A stretch of 64,000 nucleotides of DNA from Adiantum capillus-veneris (Eukaryota; Streptophyta; Polypodiopsida; Polypodiales; Pteridaceae). The DNA is taken from the NCBI GenBank assembly GCA_014529385.2, contig CM043944.1:69674895-69738894 (forward strand). Reading direction: 5' to 3'. Within the stretch, counting starts at the first letter, position 1. The number at the start of each line of letters is the position of its first letter. The notes under the pieces were generated by a model. That model was not told where the DNA came from. It worked only from the letters and a program-made list of their open reading frames with translations, and did not search any database. Positions 50,653 through 61,775 of this stretch are shown in pieces. Both the position numbers and the translations under genes were made by a program.

Positions 50653-50883
50653 ACGACAGTGGTTGTAGCGACAATGTCACATCGTTGATCTGAAGCACAA
50701 CACAAGTACAAAGCTAACAAGACAAAGCCGACATGGTTGGATATAGAGGAGCGGACAGGGATTGAGGAATACCAGCAAGTGTGTTCAGATAGGTTCCAAC
50801 AGCAGCAAGATATAGTCAGAGCAGCATGCATCGAGTCTGTAAGATTTTCTCATCTTGAAAGTGGAAGCTATGAGACTCTTTAA
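50653..50883 (+). pseudogene. CACTA-like transposase exon, right half
   Basis: The frame resumes from the left half and reads TTVVVATMSHR, a TGA stop (fits CGA), SEAQHKYKANKTKPTWLDIE, then EEYQQVCSDRFQQQQD and ESVRFSHLESGSYE to TAA. It is tentatively the basic and coiled part of a plant CACTA transposase. Confidence 0.4.
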
Positions 50884-51074
50884 CATGATTTTGTAAGTGT
50901 CATATACTATTTAAATAGTGTATGTATATATGTTTTTCAAATTTTTATCTTACGGTTAAATGTTTATATTACATGAGTTTGCCACGAAGCATTCTATGAT
51001 CGGTAGAGAGGAGAAATATGGATTCAAGCATGGACTATAGATACTTATGTGTTGGTTCATATATACTTCTAGAT

Positions 51075-51520
51075 GATAGCTATTATGTTTATGGTTATGT
51101 TTGTTTTGATTATGGTTTTGTTTAAGGTTATGATTATGGTTTCCAAATTTAGTTATGGTTAATTTTTTATTATGTTTATGATTATGGTTATCTTTCAGGT
51201 TATGGTTATGGTTTCAGAATTTGATTATGGTTATGGTTTCAAAATTCGCTTATGGTTATGGTTTCAAAATTTGCTTATGATTATGGTTTGAGGTTATGTT
51301 TATGGTTTCAACATTTGGTTATGGTTATGGTTTCATAATTTGGTTATGGTTATGGTTTCAAAATTTTGTTAGAAACATGATTCACGTTTATGGTTATGGT
51401 TATGCTTAATGTTATGGTTATGGTTTCAAAATTCAATTATGGTTATGTTTTGCAATTTACATGATGGTTATGGTTTGCAAGTAATAGTTTATGAGTATAC
51501 GGTTATGGTTATGTTTTGTG
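51075..51520 (+). repeat. Degenerate TTATGG / GGTTATGGTTTCAAAATT repeat
   Basis: Many copies of GGTTATGG separated by TTTCAAAATT-like words at variable spacing. There is no strict unit. Confidence 0.85.
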
Positions 51521-51678
51521 GATCTCATCATAGTTAATATGTTATCACGTAGCTCTGGACTTTTCAGGCAAAACAAAGGTGGAGTGCGGTTGCCTTTGCA
51601 CTCTCTCCTTTGAGCAGAGAGAGCTGATTTTGGCATACAACACCACATGCTAGCTCTCTCTAGTCAAATTTTTTTGTA

Positions 51679-51921
51679 GGTTTTGACGTCCGTATGAGTG
51701 TCCATATAGGCATTGGTATGCTTGTCGATATGGGCATCGGTATACACATATTATATTCCAGTGTGTATACCAACGCACTGTATATTGATGGACATATTCC
51801 AGGTTTTGACGTCCGTATGAGTGTCCATATAGGCATTGGTATGCTTGTCGATATGGGCATCGGTATACACATATTATATTCCAGTGTGTATACCAACGCA
51901 CTGTATATTGATGGACATATT
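51679..51921 (+). repeat. 123-bp tandem duplication, two units
   Basis: Units 51679-51801 and 51802-51921 appear identical where they overlap. Each holds an inverted repeat GGTATACACA/TGTGTATACC. The unit is 41 codons long, so the open frame at 51694-52047 passes through both copies in phase. Confidence 0.92.
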
Positions 51922-52059
51922 GATGTGATGGTGCCAACGCTCATACCAATGAGCATACCAATGGTCGAGTTTTCTATAACTAGATTATTTTCCTCAATAC
52001 GCGTGCTGATATTCATCCAACATGTGGTAGTGGATGTTGAAGACTAATTCTAATACAAG

Positions 52060-52350
52060 ACCCTTTAAGATAAGTTTATGGGTTTAGTCTCATACCTTAC
52101 GTATCCTGTAGCAAGAGGTCAACCATCAATTACTTTTGCACTTACGGGTCTTGACTTCTTTATAAGATATATACCTTGTTGTTTTGTAAATTCTTCATCC
52201 TTGAAACATGCTGCGGTTCTCGACTCTGACAAAGCTTGCCCATCTATGTGTCTTCCCTCCATGTGAATTTGTATTGTCAACATGAAGCTAGATGTTGCAT
52301 CTGCAGATAAAGAGATACTGCTTGTTGAAGCTTTGGATAGCCACAAGGTC
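52060..52350 (-). pseudogene. Ty3/gypsy retropepsin-like fragment
   Basis: The minus strand reads MLTIQIHMEGRHIDGQALSE, ACFKDEEFTKQQGI and PVSAKVIDG, then PLATGYVRYET. This follows the order of gypsy proteases of the 'lIDSGAt.nFi' type, but the catalytic D-S-G-A position reads L-S-E-S-R, so it would be inactive. About 95 codons. Confidence 0.55.
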
Positions 52351-53100
52351 TCTACAAGGACTAAGCATTGTCATTTTGCAACATAGTTGGTGTAGTAATG
52401 CTGTGAATTCTCACCCTTCCTTTGTTAGGAAAATATCTAGCTATGTTTCTTGATTGGTCACAATACATGGATAATCCATTGATACAATTTCTTTTCTGTT
52501 CTTAAGTCGTTAATCAATTTGCATATATTGTTGAATGGTTGAATCTCCAGTAGCCTTTAGTACGTGAATTCCTTGTGTTGTGTTAAGGTGCAAGGGTGTT
52601 TGAGTCTGCACATGGTGTCTTTCACTCCATCATCTTTTGGCAATCTTGTTGGGAAGCGGAACTTTTTGGATTGTGAAACCAAGTGAAGTGGTTTCGTTGT
52701 GAAGTTTTGGTATTATAAAAGATAAAGTGGTGGTATGATTGAAGTACAAGACTTATACTTTTGTGGCATTTCTCAAGCAAAAGAAAAGCAGGTTCAAAGA
52801 AATGGTTTCTAATAGGCTAGCATTTATAGGAAAGAAAGATGCGAACCAGTATGTTGTGCAAGAGTTGGGTCTTGAGTAGTTAACTCAAGGGTTTCCGTAG
52901 TCGAGGTTTCCTGTTGATGTTTCCCAAAGAGAAAATTCTATAGTTTGTGTGCTATTTGTTTGATCGTACCATGTGGATGCTTTGGCACACTGATTTCTTG
53001 AGTTGTAGGTATCAATGATGATGGTTGCTAGGATTTAACTCTCCACTGGTATTTTGGTTTTTCGTTGATGAATTGTTGTGGTTGAGTGTTTTGAGACTTA
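52351..53100. other. No gene recognised
   Basis: It may be the 3' tail of the adjacent minus-strand gypsy element. No LTR edge was found. Confidence 0.4.
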
Positions 53101-53109
53101 ACTTTCCAC

Positions 53110-53985
53110 TGCTTCATCGGCTTTACAGTTTGTGGAGAAGATAAATGCTCTTTTTTCCTCCAAACCCATCTTGTGCTAGTTTCCCTTCTCGAAGATGTTT
53201 TTCTCTAAGTCAATAGCTGTGAAACTTTCTTTGGTATGGTAGATGAGTTTGTAGGCACCCAAATTTGAGACAGCTTGTCCTTGAGTTGTGCTTTTGGTAC
53301 CCAAATTTACCTGACTCCTTGCATGCTACTTGTAGCATTTGCTTGTCTAGAGGATGAAGAAGATTGCTTAGTCCCTTGTTTCTTTTGTGGGTAACCTCTT
53401 TTCCATTCGTCTTTGCTTGGTAAAATTGGAACAATGAGTTGTCCTCCTTTAGGTGATAGCTTGATTTGATTGGTGTCCCAATCTAGTACTGCCTTGTACA
53501 TCCTCATCCATGAGATTCCAAGAATCATTGTTTCATTCATGTGTTTTTCTGGTATGGATACAAATTGATGAGGTCATGAACATCCATGTACTATCACACT
53601 TAAGTTTACTACTCCCAATGGTGGTGTTGGGTTTTTGTTGCATCCTTTGAAAGCCAATATTCCCAATGCTAAAGACTGATTTGTTGCTTTCTTGTACGTA
53701 GAATAATTGACTGCATTCATTCAAGCTCCGATATTGACCATTCATTTGTGCTATGATTGTTCATTTGTACTTTGATGCGAAGGTCCATTCCATCCAACAA
53801 TTCATCATCTGTTGGCACTGCATCCTTCTACAAGTCCCATAGTCTTTCATCTAGTTCCAAGGTGTTGATGGGAATAGGTGTTTGTTGATTTTTGAAAGAA
53901 GATTTCCTTTTGAGTACTTGAAGTCGAGCTTCCTCTTGGGATTCATCAATAACCTACTATCGTTTCATCTTTCTCTGCTTTGTTG
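53110..53985 (-). pseudogene. Retropepsin-like domain fused after integrase
   Basis: It begins in the same frame as the integrase end (GCRLKKYSLPLTNDFLENMH), passes two adjacent TAG codons, and continues VIDESQEEARLQVLKRK, DERLWDL, GMDLRIKVQMNNHST. The D-T-G-A segment seen in the 31.1-kb copy is damaged by an indel here. It then reads NETMILGISWMRMYKAVLDW, the conserved end of retropepsins, and after a basic stretch WVWRKKEHLSSPQTV. Many stops are TAG, fitting CAG to TAG. The usual place of protease is before reverse transcriptase, so this position is unusual. Confidence 0.6.
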
Positions 53986-54059
53986 CATGCATATTTTCAA
54001 GAAAATCATTGGTTAGTGGCAAACTGTACTTCTTTAAGCGGCATCCACTAATCCAGTTA

Positions 54060-55142
54060 GCCATTGGTTCATCATCTAGAGTGGAAAACTTAATTTCTCC
54101 ACTTGGAGATACATCTTCAATGATAAACGGTCCGTATCCCTTTTTCTTGAACTTGGGAATGTGTTGTTTAAGGGAATAAACTAAAACTAGGTCCCCTTTT
54201 TTGAAGATTTTTGTGACTAGATGGGAATAAAAAACTATTTTTGTTTCAGTTTTTGTGCATAGATGTGAGCTACAGCTGCTAGCCTTTGCTCATCAAGCTT
54301 TTCTAAATCTTTGAGCCTCTCTAACAGTTCATGTACATTCCACTCAAGATCCTTAGCTACCCTTAGTGTTGACAATAGAAATTCTATCGGTAGTATGACA
54401 TCAAGACCATAAACAAGGTTAAAGGGTGTAGCATTTAAAGATGTCTTGAATGAAACTCTATAAGACCATAGAGCAGCATGTAGATTCATTTCCCAATCAC
54501 TTCATCCTGAACTAACCACTTTAGTCAGTAACGAGCTAAGAATTTTATTCGTGTGCTCAGCTTGTCCATTTTCTTGTGGATGATAGGGAGTAGATTTGCT
54601 ATAGATGGCCATAAATTCATTCAAGAATACTTAATTACCTCATTGAGGCAATGAGTTCCCCTATCACTAACAATTTCTATTGGAAGTCCATATCTTGTAA
54701 ATACATTCTCATACAAGAATGTGATTGTGGTTCTAGCATCATTCTTCCTGGTTGCCTTAGCCACCACTCAATTGGCCAAATAATCTATAGCTACAATGAT
54801 ATATTGAGCTTGAGCTCTATAAGCAGGTGGTTGTATTGGCCCCACAAAGTTTATGTCCCATTTTGTAAAAGCTCTAGTCCCCATAATTGGTCTTAAAGCC
54901 ATGCTATCTACCCAAGTTGGAATTTTTGCTTGTTAACATACATCACACCTTCGAACATATTCTTTGGCATCTCCAAAAAGTGTTGGCCACCATATGCCTG
55001 CCATTAAAATTTCTCTAGTGGTGGTTTCACTAGAAAAGTGACCTCCATCTAATCCAACATGTGCTTGTTCTAAAATGGAGATATATTCATCTTCATTTGA
55101 ACAAAGACACAAATCTTGATCCTTTCCTCTTCGATACAAATG
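54060..55142 (-). pseudogene. Ty3/gypsy integrase
   Basis: The N-terminal H-H-C-C finger is at 55080-54940 (EQAHVGLDGGHF, then RRCDVC). The core runs WDINFVGPIQPP, YIIVAIDYLAN and IEIVSDRGTH, with the first two acidic residues present. The segment holding the third (GQAEHTN-like) is frame-shifted near 54560. YRVSFKTSLNATPFNLVYG and a C-terminal domain with FSTLDDEPMANW follow. Several stops and shifts; it cannot be active. Confidence 0.82.
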
Positions 55143-55329
55143 ACTCGGGTAGTGTTTTTAGAGTCATTGGTTTAAACATACCTGATGCTTCAAAGTCGCA
55201 TTCCCCATACAAGGATTGTATATTGTTGTCCATATCAAGAGGTAGATTGTTTAACCAAACTTCCTCTACGGGATCCGACTTTAAAGTTGTGCTCCCATCA
55301 TTAATCTCCCTTACTTTTTCCCATGAATG

Positions 55330-58208
55330 TCATGGCCAGTCTTCTTCCACAAACGGAATTCCATCTAAAGCATCTTCATTGTCAGGCACTATAAGTTCTG
55401 GCTCTTTAGTCTCAAGGTGGGGTTCTACCATCGGTTTTGATTTCTCTTTACTGGTTTCTACCACAACCTCCTCAAGTTTTGCTATACTCTCAAGCTCGGG
55501 TTTTATTTCCAGCATTTCTTGAGTAATTCTTACCAATTTCTTATAAGCTTCAGGCTTGGCTACTTCCATGTCTGGAGAAGGATAATTTTTCCATTTGTTT
55601 TTCATGTTTTGGCCTGCTTCAAGTCTCGCTTGAAAAGCTTCCAAGGCCACATTGATTGGCTCAAAAATTTTGTCTACCAAAATTGATCCTCCAGATTTCT
55701 TTGTGGTTTTCTTGATTTCACTTTTCGTTTCTTTCACTTTTCTTGGAATAGTTTCTTAGTTTTTTTCTCAATTTCATCCATTTTTTTGGTTTTCTCATCT
55801 CATACATTTGGCTTCTTCTTTTCTTGTTCTTTTAAGAGGAATATTTAGTATTCTCTGACTCATTTGAGGAGTTATGTTTCTTTTTCTTAGCCTGGGCTCT
55901 AGTGATCACCTTGATTGGAACAATAGGTTCACTCTCTGATGAGCTACTAGGTATCACTTGGACCACATTCACTACTACTTTTCCCTTGTTTAACGGATTT
56001 TTTGGACAATCTTTAGGGAAGTGTCCCTTTTTGCAACATTCTATACAAAAATCTTCAATTGGCTTAATGTTCTTGCTAGGTTTTGGGCATTCATTTTTCT
56101 AGTGATCATCTGCACCACAATTATGGAAGTTTCTAGTCCTTGGCTTAATCATGGGTCTTACCATAGGAGTTCGAACAACTTGATTAGCTACATAGTACAT
56201 CAATGTAAGCTCTGGTGTAGCATAAGTCACAGGTTCTTCAATTGAAGATGGATGTGAATTATACCACTCTCCCTCTACCATTCTATAGATGGATTAGGCT
56301 CAACATAAGGTATAGCAGGCACTAGTGCTTGTTCATCTATGACTTCTTCTGAATGCATGTACTTTACATGCACTACATTATGTCCAAGATATGGAGGTTG
56401 TTGACTCAACACTCGTTGTGGTCTTTCCATACCCATCAGTGGTCTTTGTGTTGGGGCCATATTAGGTTGATATCTGTACATGGATCGTCCTTGTGGCCTC
56501 ATGGGCACATATTGAACATTTCCATCGTACTTTGGTCACGGTAATAATACTCATTGGTCTCATGGTTGGTCCATTTACCCTCCATAGCACACCATTTGTG
56601 TGGCCAAATGGGTTATCCCTGTTGAGGTATCCCTTGCCCTAGTCCTCTCATAGGTTATTTTTACATGTTATTCATCATTTCTGTCATTCTTTTGAGCATG
56701 TCTTCTATGGCTGTAAGTGGTGCTGCAGCAACTGTTCCCACTTGTGTTAGTTTTGAGGATGCTGTTTTCTCACTCTTAGTATCCTTAGGGACATCTTCTT
56801 CATTGAAAATATCACAATTTTCTCCCAAGTCCATACCATCTGATATACACTCTTCTAGGGTCATATGCTTTTTGCTTACAATATAGCATAAAGTTCTTTG
56901 TTCAATAATCCTTCTAGAAACAATGATACTAACCTTTCTTCTGTAGGTATTTCTAGTTCTGGGCATCTTGCAATGTATTGCTTCATCCTAGTTGCACAAT
57001 CCCTAACAGACTCACCTTGTTTCTATTTGAAGCTAATTTAAGCTACCGTATTATGTTTGATCCTTGTTTTGGAACATGCAGCCAAAAATCTATGAGCTAA
57101 TGTATTTAAATCCATGACTGACCTTGGGGGAATGTTTTGGAACCATGTCAATGCTTTTTTCGCTAATATCATTCTAAATCCCTCAAATTGAGTGTGGAAG
57201 TCAAATATGAGTTCTGCTCTTAGCACTTGCTTAAAGCTTGCTAAGTGGTCATATGGAGCCCCAGATCCACTGTATTTTTTAACCCATTTTTAAAAATCAG
57301 CTGTTCTGACACGTCTATTTGGCTTAACTCCAGTTCTTCTAGCAGTTGGGTCTCTTCTCGACTCCTTCAAACCAATATGTTGGAAATAGTGACTCATGTA
57401 TCTCTGGACTGGCTTTAATGTCACTCAGTTTTCTTCGTGATGAGGTAGGTTTTGATTTTTTAACATTGCTCCCAAAAGATCTCTCACAGAGTTCCTCTCT
57501 TGGAATAGTTTCTAGTCCTTGACCCAATATCCAATCTCTTAATACCCTTGATATTTGGTCTGTTCTACCTCCTCAGGACTCATCATAACAAAGTTATTGT
57601 TATAACAATCCCTAAAAAGGTAAGTTGCTAGATCTGCTAAACCCTTGTCTTTGATTTTGAAGATATAGATGATCTTCATGGGTGTTAACTATCTTGATTT
57701 GGCATGAGAAGTCCATAAAAAATCCTTGACGTTTGTATCCTCCCAACAATAGACTCTGATCCTAGGATTATCTGCTAAGCTGTTTCAAAGGTTTCATGTC
57801 AACTTGATCGTATCCCTTGTATTCTAAAGTCGATGGATCTTCTTTTGCTACCGTATTTGGAATTATGGTATTCACCTCTATTCCCCATTTGTCTATCACA
57901 TCAGGGCTATCAACTTTTAAATACTGGGTTCCATTTTTATCCATATACATTTTTCCTTGTTTGTTTGCCTTGATTTCCTCTTCAAACTCTATGGCATGGT
58001 CATCAATGAGAATGGCATACTCTTCATTAATGTCCAGGTAAACATGTGCTCCATGGCCATTATTCTTATAAAAGGTGAGTATGTGCTTATATCGCATTGT
58101 CGTTTCGGTTCCTGAATGAGTCGAATAGGAAGACATTTCAGATGTTGAGTCGGAATAGGTGTCTGAGACTTCTTCAAAGATAGTGTCCAAGTGATCACCT
58201 TGATTCAC
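55330..58208 (-). pseudogene. Ty3/gypsy gag with two zinc knuckles
   Basis: The N-terminal part (58208-57768) is acidic and Ser-rich. The gag core at 57226-56900 reads DFHTQFEGFRMILAKKALTW, PPRSVMDLNTLAHRFLAA and GESVRDCATRMKQYIARCPE, then VSLFLEGLL. A Gln/Pro/Met-rich linker follows (56508-56275), then knuckles FHNCGADDH...NEC and CIECCKKGHFPKDC. A charged tail with an open 135-codon frame (55737-55330) ends at VEEDWP. Stops include TAG after the gag core, consistent with CAG. This is the usual gag layout without the adjoining protease. Confidence 0.75.
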
Positions 58209-58210
58209 AC

Positions 58211-58660
58211 TCTCTTCAGTGGATACTCTACTAGAGATCTCTCCAATATGCCTTGATTTTCTAGTATACGACCAGATCTAAGGTTCATATAGATTGGTTA
58301 AGCTCTGGATAGAGTACTTACCATTGGATTGACTTGTTATCCGTCTTTTCCACTTTATTTGAATGCAACTCCTATCAAGCTCTCAATTCTTTGTCTGCAA
58401 CTTAATTCATGTGTCAGTTTTAACCAAGTTAGCAATTTTCACAAAGACTCTATAATTTTTTGCCAACTATTGAGATTGGTTTGTGTATATCACTTCAATT
58501 TGAGCTAAGTGAGTCAGCAAATGAGACTTCAAAATTTTACCCTTGTAAAGAGCTAAAGGGCTAATTTGCAATCTGGAAACTAACCTAACATGTACTAGTT
58601 TGGACCTGATGGAACCAAAAATTGGCCAATGGCCTTGTATTATGTTGTTCTAACACTGTA
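58211..58660. other. No gene recognised
   Basis: It lies between the gypsy gag and the leader-like modules. No motif. Confidence 0.4.
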
Positions 58661-59105
58661 CAAGCTCAAAATCAAAATTCTTGTCTCTGGGTCTCAGTAG
58701 AGTAAATAATTATGATTATTTAATTTTCTTAGATTTTACACTTTTTAGGCTTGTTTTGATAGGTAATGACCTTGTTGTGGTCTCTGGACAAGTTTCACTG
58801 AATTTGAACAAGATTTGTCCAAGTTATCAACTGTTTAGTGTCTACAAACTCAGTTTTCGAGAATCTATATTAACTCTCAATTTTGTGATCCAAATTTCAC
58901 CAAATTTGATTTGTGGAGTCTACTTGATATGCTTGACCCTGTGATATACTCAGTTATGCAAAAATGTTCAAATCTGGGACAGATGTAAATAATCACAATT
59001 ATTTACTTCTGGCATTTTTTTGCAACCAAAATGTTGATACAAACTAGTTAAGCAACTCTACTTAAGCTCCCTAGCCAAGTTTTACCAAGTTCGGATAATT
59101 ACAGC
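58661..59105 (+). repeat. Leader-like modules related to 33.2-33.9 kb
   Basis: Boxes AATAATTATGATTATTTAAT (about 58705) and AATAATCACAATTATTTACT (about 58986) are about 280 bp apart, matching the spacing and surrounding text of the 33-kb array in the same orientation. It is cut by the copia relic at 59106. Confidence 0.55.
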
Positions 59106-60570
59106 TCAATTTGTCAATTTTATCCCGGAGTCCTTTATTTGCACTGCTTCCTTGTAACATGAAGGCTCATTGCAATCAGTCAACATGACACAGTTCATAG
59201 ATGGAACAAACCTATCAGGAGGTCGCGTGATACGTCTAGATCTATGCACAATAGGTGGCTCAGGCTTAGCCACAACATGTGGTTCCAATCTATCTTGTCC
59301 TTGCTCCTCTTGAGCCCTGACATTTTGTCTTGCACGTGCAGGTCCATCTCCTTGGAAGACAACTCTTCTAATCTCCTCGACCCTCTCTCGTTTAGAATGA
59401 TATTTGGATTCATTAAAGTGAACATCATTGCTACGGACAACCTTTCTGGATTCGGGATCCCAAAGTCTGTACCCCATCTTACCAGAATTACCATAGCCTA
59501 GAAAGATGCACTTTCTACTCTTTGGCTCAAGTTTGTTCCTAAATTCCTTTGGAACGTGAGTATATCCCTCACAGCCAAAGACTCTGAGATGCTTGTATGA
59601 GGGCATTTTGCCTGACCATACCATCTCTGTCACTGAATCCTTCTGCAAAACCTTGCTAGGATATCTATTTACAAGATGAACAGTTGTTGATACAACTTCA
59701 GCCCAAAACCCATTTGGCAGCTGTGCATTAGACAACATACTTCTGGCCTTCTCTTGTATGGTCCTATTCATCCTCTCAGCAACACCATTTTGAGGAAGAT
59801 TGTAAGGAGCAGTAAGTTCACGTTTTATACCTTTTGACTCACAAAAGTCCTAAAAGGCCTTTGAAACATACTCTCCCCCTAGAGATAGGTTAGGCATAGG
59901 TCCACACAAATCACTATGAACAAGTGCCAATTGTGTATCTCTTCTACTGCTTCTATGCTTATGTGGCTGCTGTGTTTGCTTACCATACAGACAATGTTCA
60001 CAGAATTCAAAATCATTAAATGAAAAGCCAGGAAAATAACCAGAACGAGACAAGATTTCCATTCCCTTCTTGGACATATGTCCTAACCGGCTATGCCACA
60101 AAGAAACGTTCGGCTGCTCGCTTACATTGATTACATTTTTAGAGACATTTGATACATAAATCATGTAAAGTCCTCCAGACTTTACTCCATATGCTACTGT
60201 CATAGAACCCTTGGATATCTTCCACATGTTCTGTCCAAAAGTGGTGACGTAGCCAGCATCATCAAGTAAACCTATGCTGATCAAGATCTTTGTAATTGCG
60301 GGAACATGTCTCACATTCTTCAGCGTGAAAGAAGAGCCATTCTGAAACTTCAATTGAACATTTCCAACACCTAAGATCTCACATGTATGCCCATTGCCTA
60401 GCCGAACATGATCTTTAGTGGTCACATAAGAGGTAAACCACTCCTTGTTTGGAGACACATGAAGTGATGCCCCTGAGTCTATAATTCAGTCACTTGTATG
60501 GAGCCTGATTTACCCTTGTAATTTTCTGTGGTAAAAGCGCACATTTGTAAGGCCCCCATTATGAGGAGAA
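59106..60570 (-). pseudogene. Ty1/copia gag-pol relic (copy B): protease, GAG-pre-integrase, deleted integrase
   Basis: Minus-strand order: the end of gag near 60560, protease DSGASLHVSPNKEW at about 60480-60440, LWHSRLGHMSKKGMEILS and CEHCLYGKQ (GAG-pre-integrase), HSDLCGPMPNLSLGG with the first integrase Asp. The next residues are EYVSKAF, so about 75 codons of core, including the second catalytic Asp, are missing in frame. TAG at 59852-59850 follows, then NGVAERMNRT and the integrase tail to SFNE-type and RPPDRF motifs. It stops at KDSG and joins unrelated sequence at 59106. Copy A has CAG where this copy has TAG. Reverse transcriptase is absent. Confidence 0.85.
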
Positions 60571-60680
60571 GCCATCGTGCGTGAAGAAAAATCACTCACC
60601 GGAAACCAAAATTTTCACGGACAAGAATCAGGGGCAACTGGTTATTTTTCGTCGGAATATTCTTTTTCGCCAGAATATTA

Positions 60681-60846
60681 TGGCCGGACGGCGGCCGGAA
60701 AGTGGTCGGAAAACAACCGGTCGGTTGGCTGGTGGCCGGTAGTCAATGGCCGGTGGCCGGTGGTCGGAAGTCAATGGCCGGTAGCCGGTGGTCGGAAGTC
60801 AATGGCCGGTGGCCGGTGGCCGAATTCTATGGCCGGTGGCCGAATT
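60681..60846 (+). repeat. GGCCGGTGGCCGG minisatellite
   Basis: About three units of roughly 30 bp built on GTCAATGGCCGGTGGCCGG, with shorter partial units on each side. Confidence 0.88.
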
Positions 60847-60972
60847 CAAAAGCGGACTTGTCTTCTCAAGGGCGGCCACACATGGGCGGATTGGACGGTC
60901 CGATTTGGACTTATTCGCACAAGGGCGGCTACACATGGCTGTCTCTCATAAGAGAGGGCAGCCCTTTTGGCC

Positions 60973-60979
60973 TATAAAA
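60973..60979 (+). promoter_or_regulatory. TATA box of the copia LTR promoter
   Basis: TATAAAA in a GC-rich surrounding, about 320 bp before the LTR end, a plausible position for retrotransposon transcription. Confidence 0.6.
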
Positions 60980-61298
60980 GGAGGCCATTTCTACACACAT
61001 TTCATAGTGTGAAGTTGATGCAACAAGGTGAGTGTGAGGTGGTGAGAGTGAAGCAAGGCGGGAGCTCCATTAAAGGTATAATCCCTTTGTAAACTACTTC
61101 TTGTTTTGAAGTACTAAAGCCATTGAGTGGCTGCTTTCCCGTGGACATAGCCCACATTGGGTGAACCACGTATATCGTGTGTACTCTCTCTCTCTATCTC
61201 TCTCTCTCTACTCTATAATCTCATGTATATAAATCTGTCTCTCTCCATTAAGTAATCTACTCAATTATCTATTTAGCTACGTCTTATTTCCTAACAAC

Positions 61299-61310
61299 TG
61301 GTATCAGAGC
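61299..61310 (+). promoter_or_regulatory. Primer binding site of copia element C
   Basis: TGGTATCAGAGC, the classical plant copia site complementary to initiator tRNA-Met, two bases after the LTR. Confidence 0.93.
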
Positions 61311-61369
61311 AAGGTTTGCTCGTAGCTAAATTATCTCAAGGAAAGGATTCCTTGAATTGAGTGGGAGTT

Positions 61370-61775
61370 ATGGCGGAGAAAGGGAAGCTCAAGATTGAGA
61401 AGTTCAACGGAAAAAACTACCAACATTGGAAGATGCAGATTGAAGACTATCTCTACCAGAAGGACCTCTATTTGCCACTAGGCGGTCTTGCGAAGAAGCC
61501 CGCAACAATGGCAGATGAAGCATGGATTGTCCTTGATCGAAAGGCACTGGGAACAATCCGGTTAAGCTTGGCGTCAACGGTGGCCTTCAATGTTTCGGAG
61601 ATGAAGACCACGGAGGACTTGATGAAGTCACTTGATGACTTCTACGAGAAACCATCGGCATCCAATAATTAAGGTATTTCTTATGAAGCGCTTGTTCAAT
61701 CTAAAGATGGCAGAGAATGGTTCAGTTGCAGAACACCTAAATGACTTTAACACAAACATAAGTCAACTTCGATAA
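61370..61775 (+). pseudogene. Copia gag N-terminal half (frameshifted)
   Basis: The first ATG of the gag sense is at 61370 (MAEKGKLKIEKFNGKNYQHW). The UBN2-type gag domain continues through QIEDYLYQKDLYLPL and a tryptophan/alanine helix, and runs into TAA at 61670-61672 after a small insertion at SASN. The frame that follows reads VFLMKRLFNLKMAENGSVAE and HLNDFNTNISQLR, then a TAA at 61773-61775 (fits CAA to TAA) before the pol frame. An intact parent would have one gag-pol frame. Confidence 0.8.

Larger units (their letters stand above)
53101..58210 (-). mobile_element. Decayed Ty3/gypsy element with a retropepsin-like domain after integrase
   Basis: Minus-strand order: gag (about 58200-56660), two zinc knuckles (about 56140-56030), a charged linker (55740-55330), integrase (55139-54060), then a linker and retropepsin-like domain (53980-53400). 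Reverse transcriptase and RNase H are absent between the linker and integrase. LTRs were not found. The 30.94-31.7 kb fragment is a second copy of the 3' end. Confidence 0.75.
60600..61296 (+). repeat. 5' LTR of copia element C (left edge unresolved)
   Basis: It ends TTTCCTAACA at 61296, two bases before the primer site. It carries a TATA box (60973-60979), a GGCCGG-rich minisatellite and a TC-rich stretch near 61187-61215. The TG start was not identified, so the left limit is a guess. Confidence 0.6.

Noticed and set aside
51075-51520. TTATGG repeat as interstitial telomere
   Set aside because: The plant telomere unit is TTTAGGG or close variants; the word and irregular spacing do not fit.
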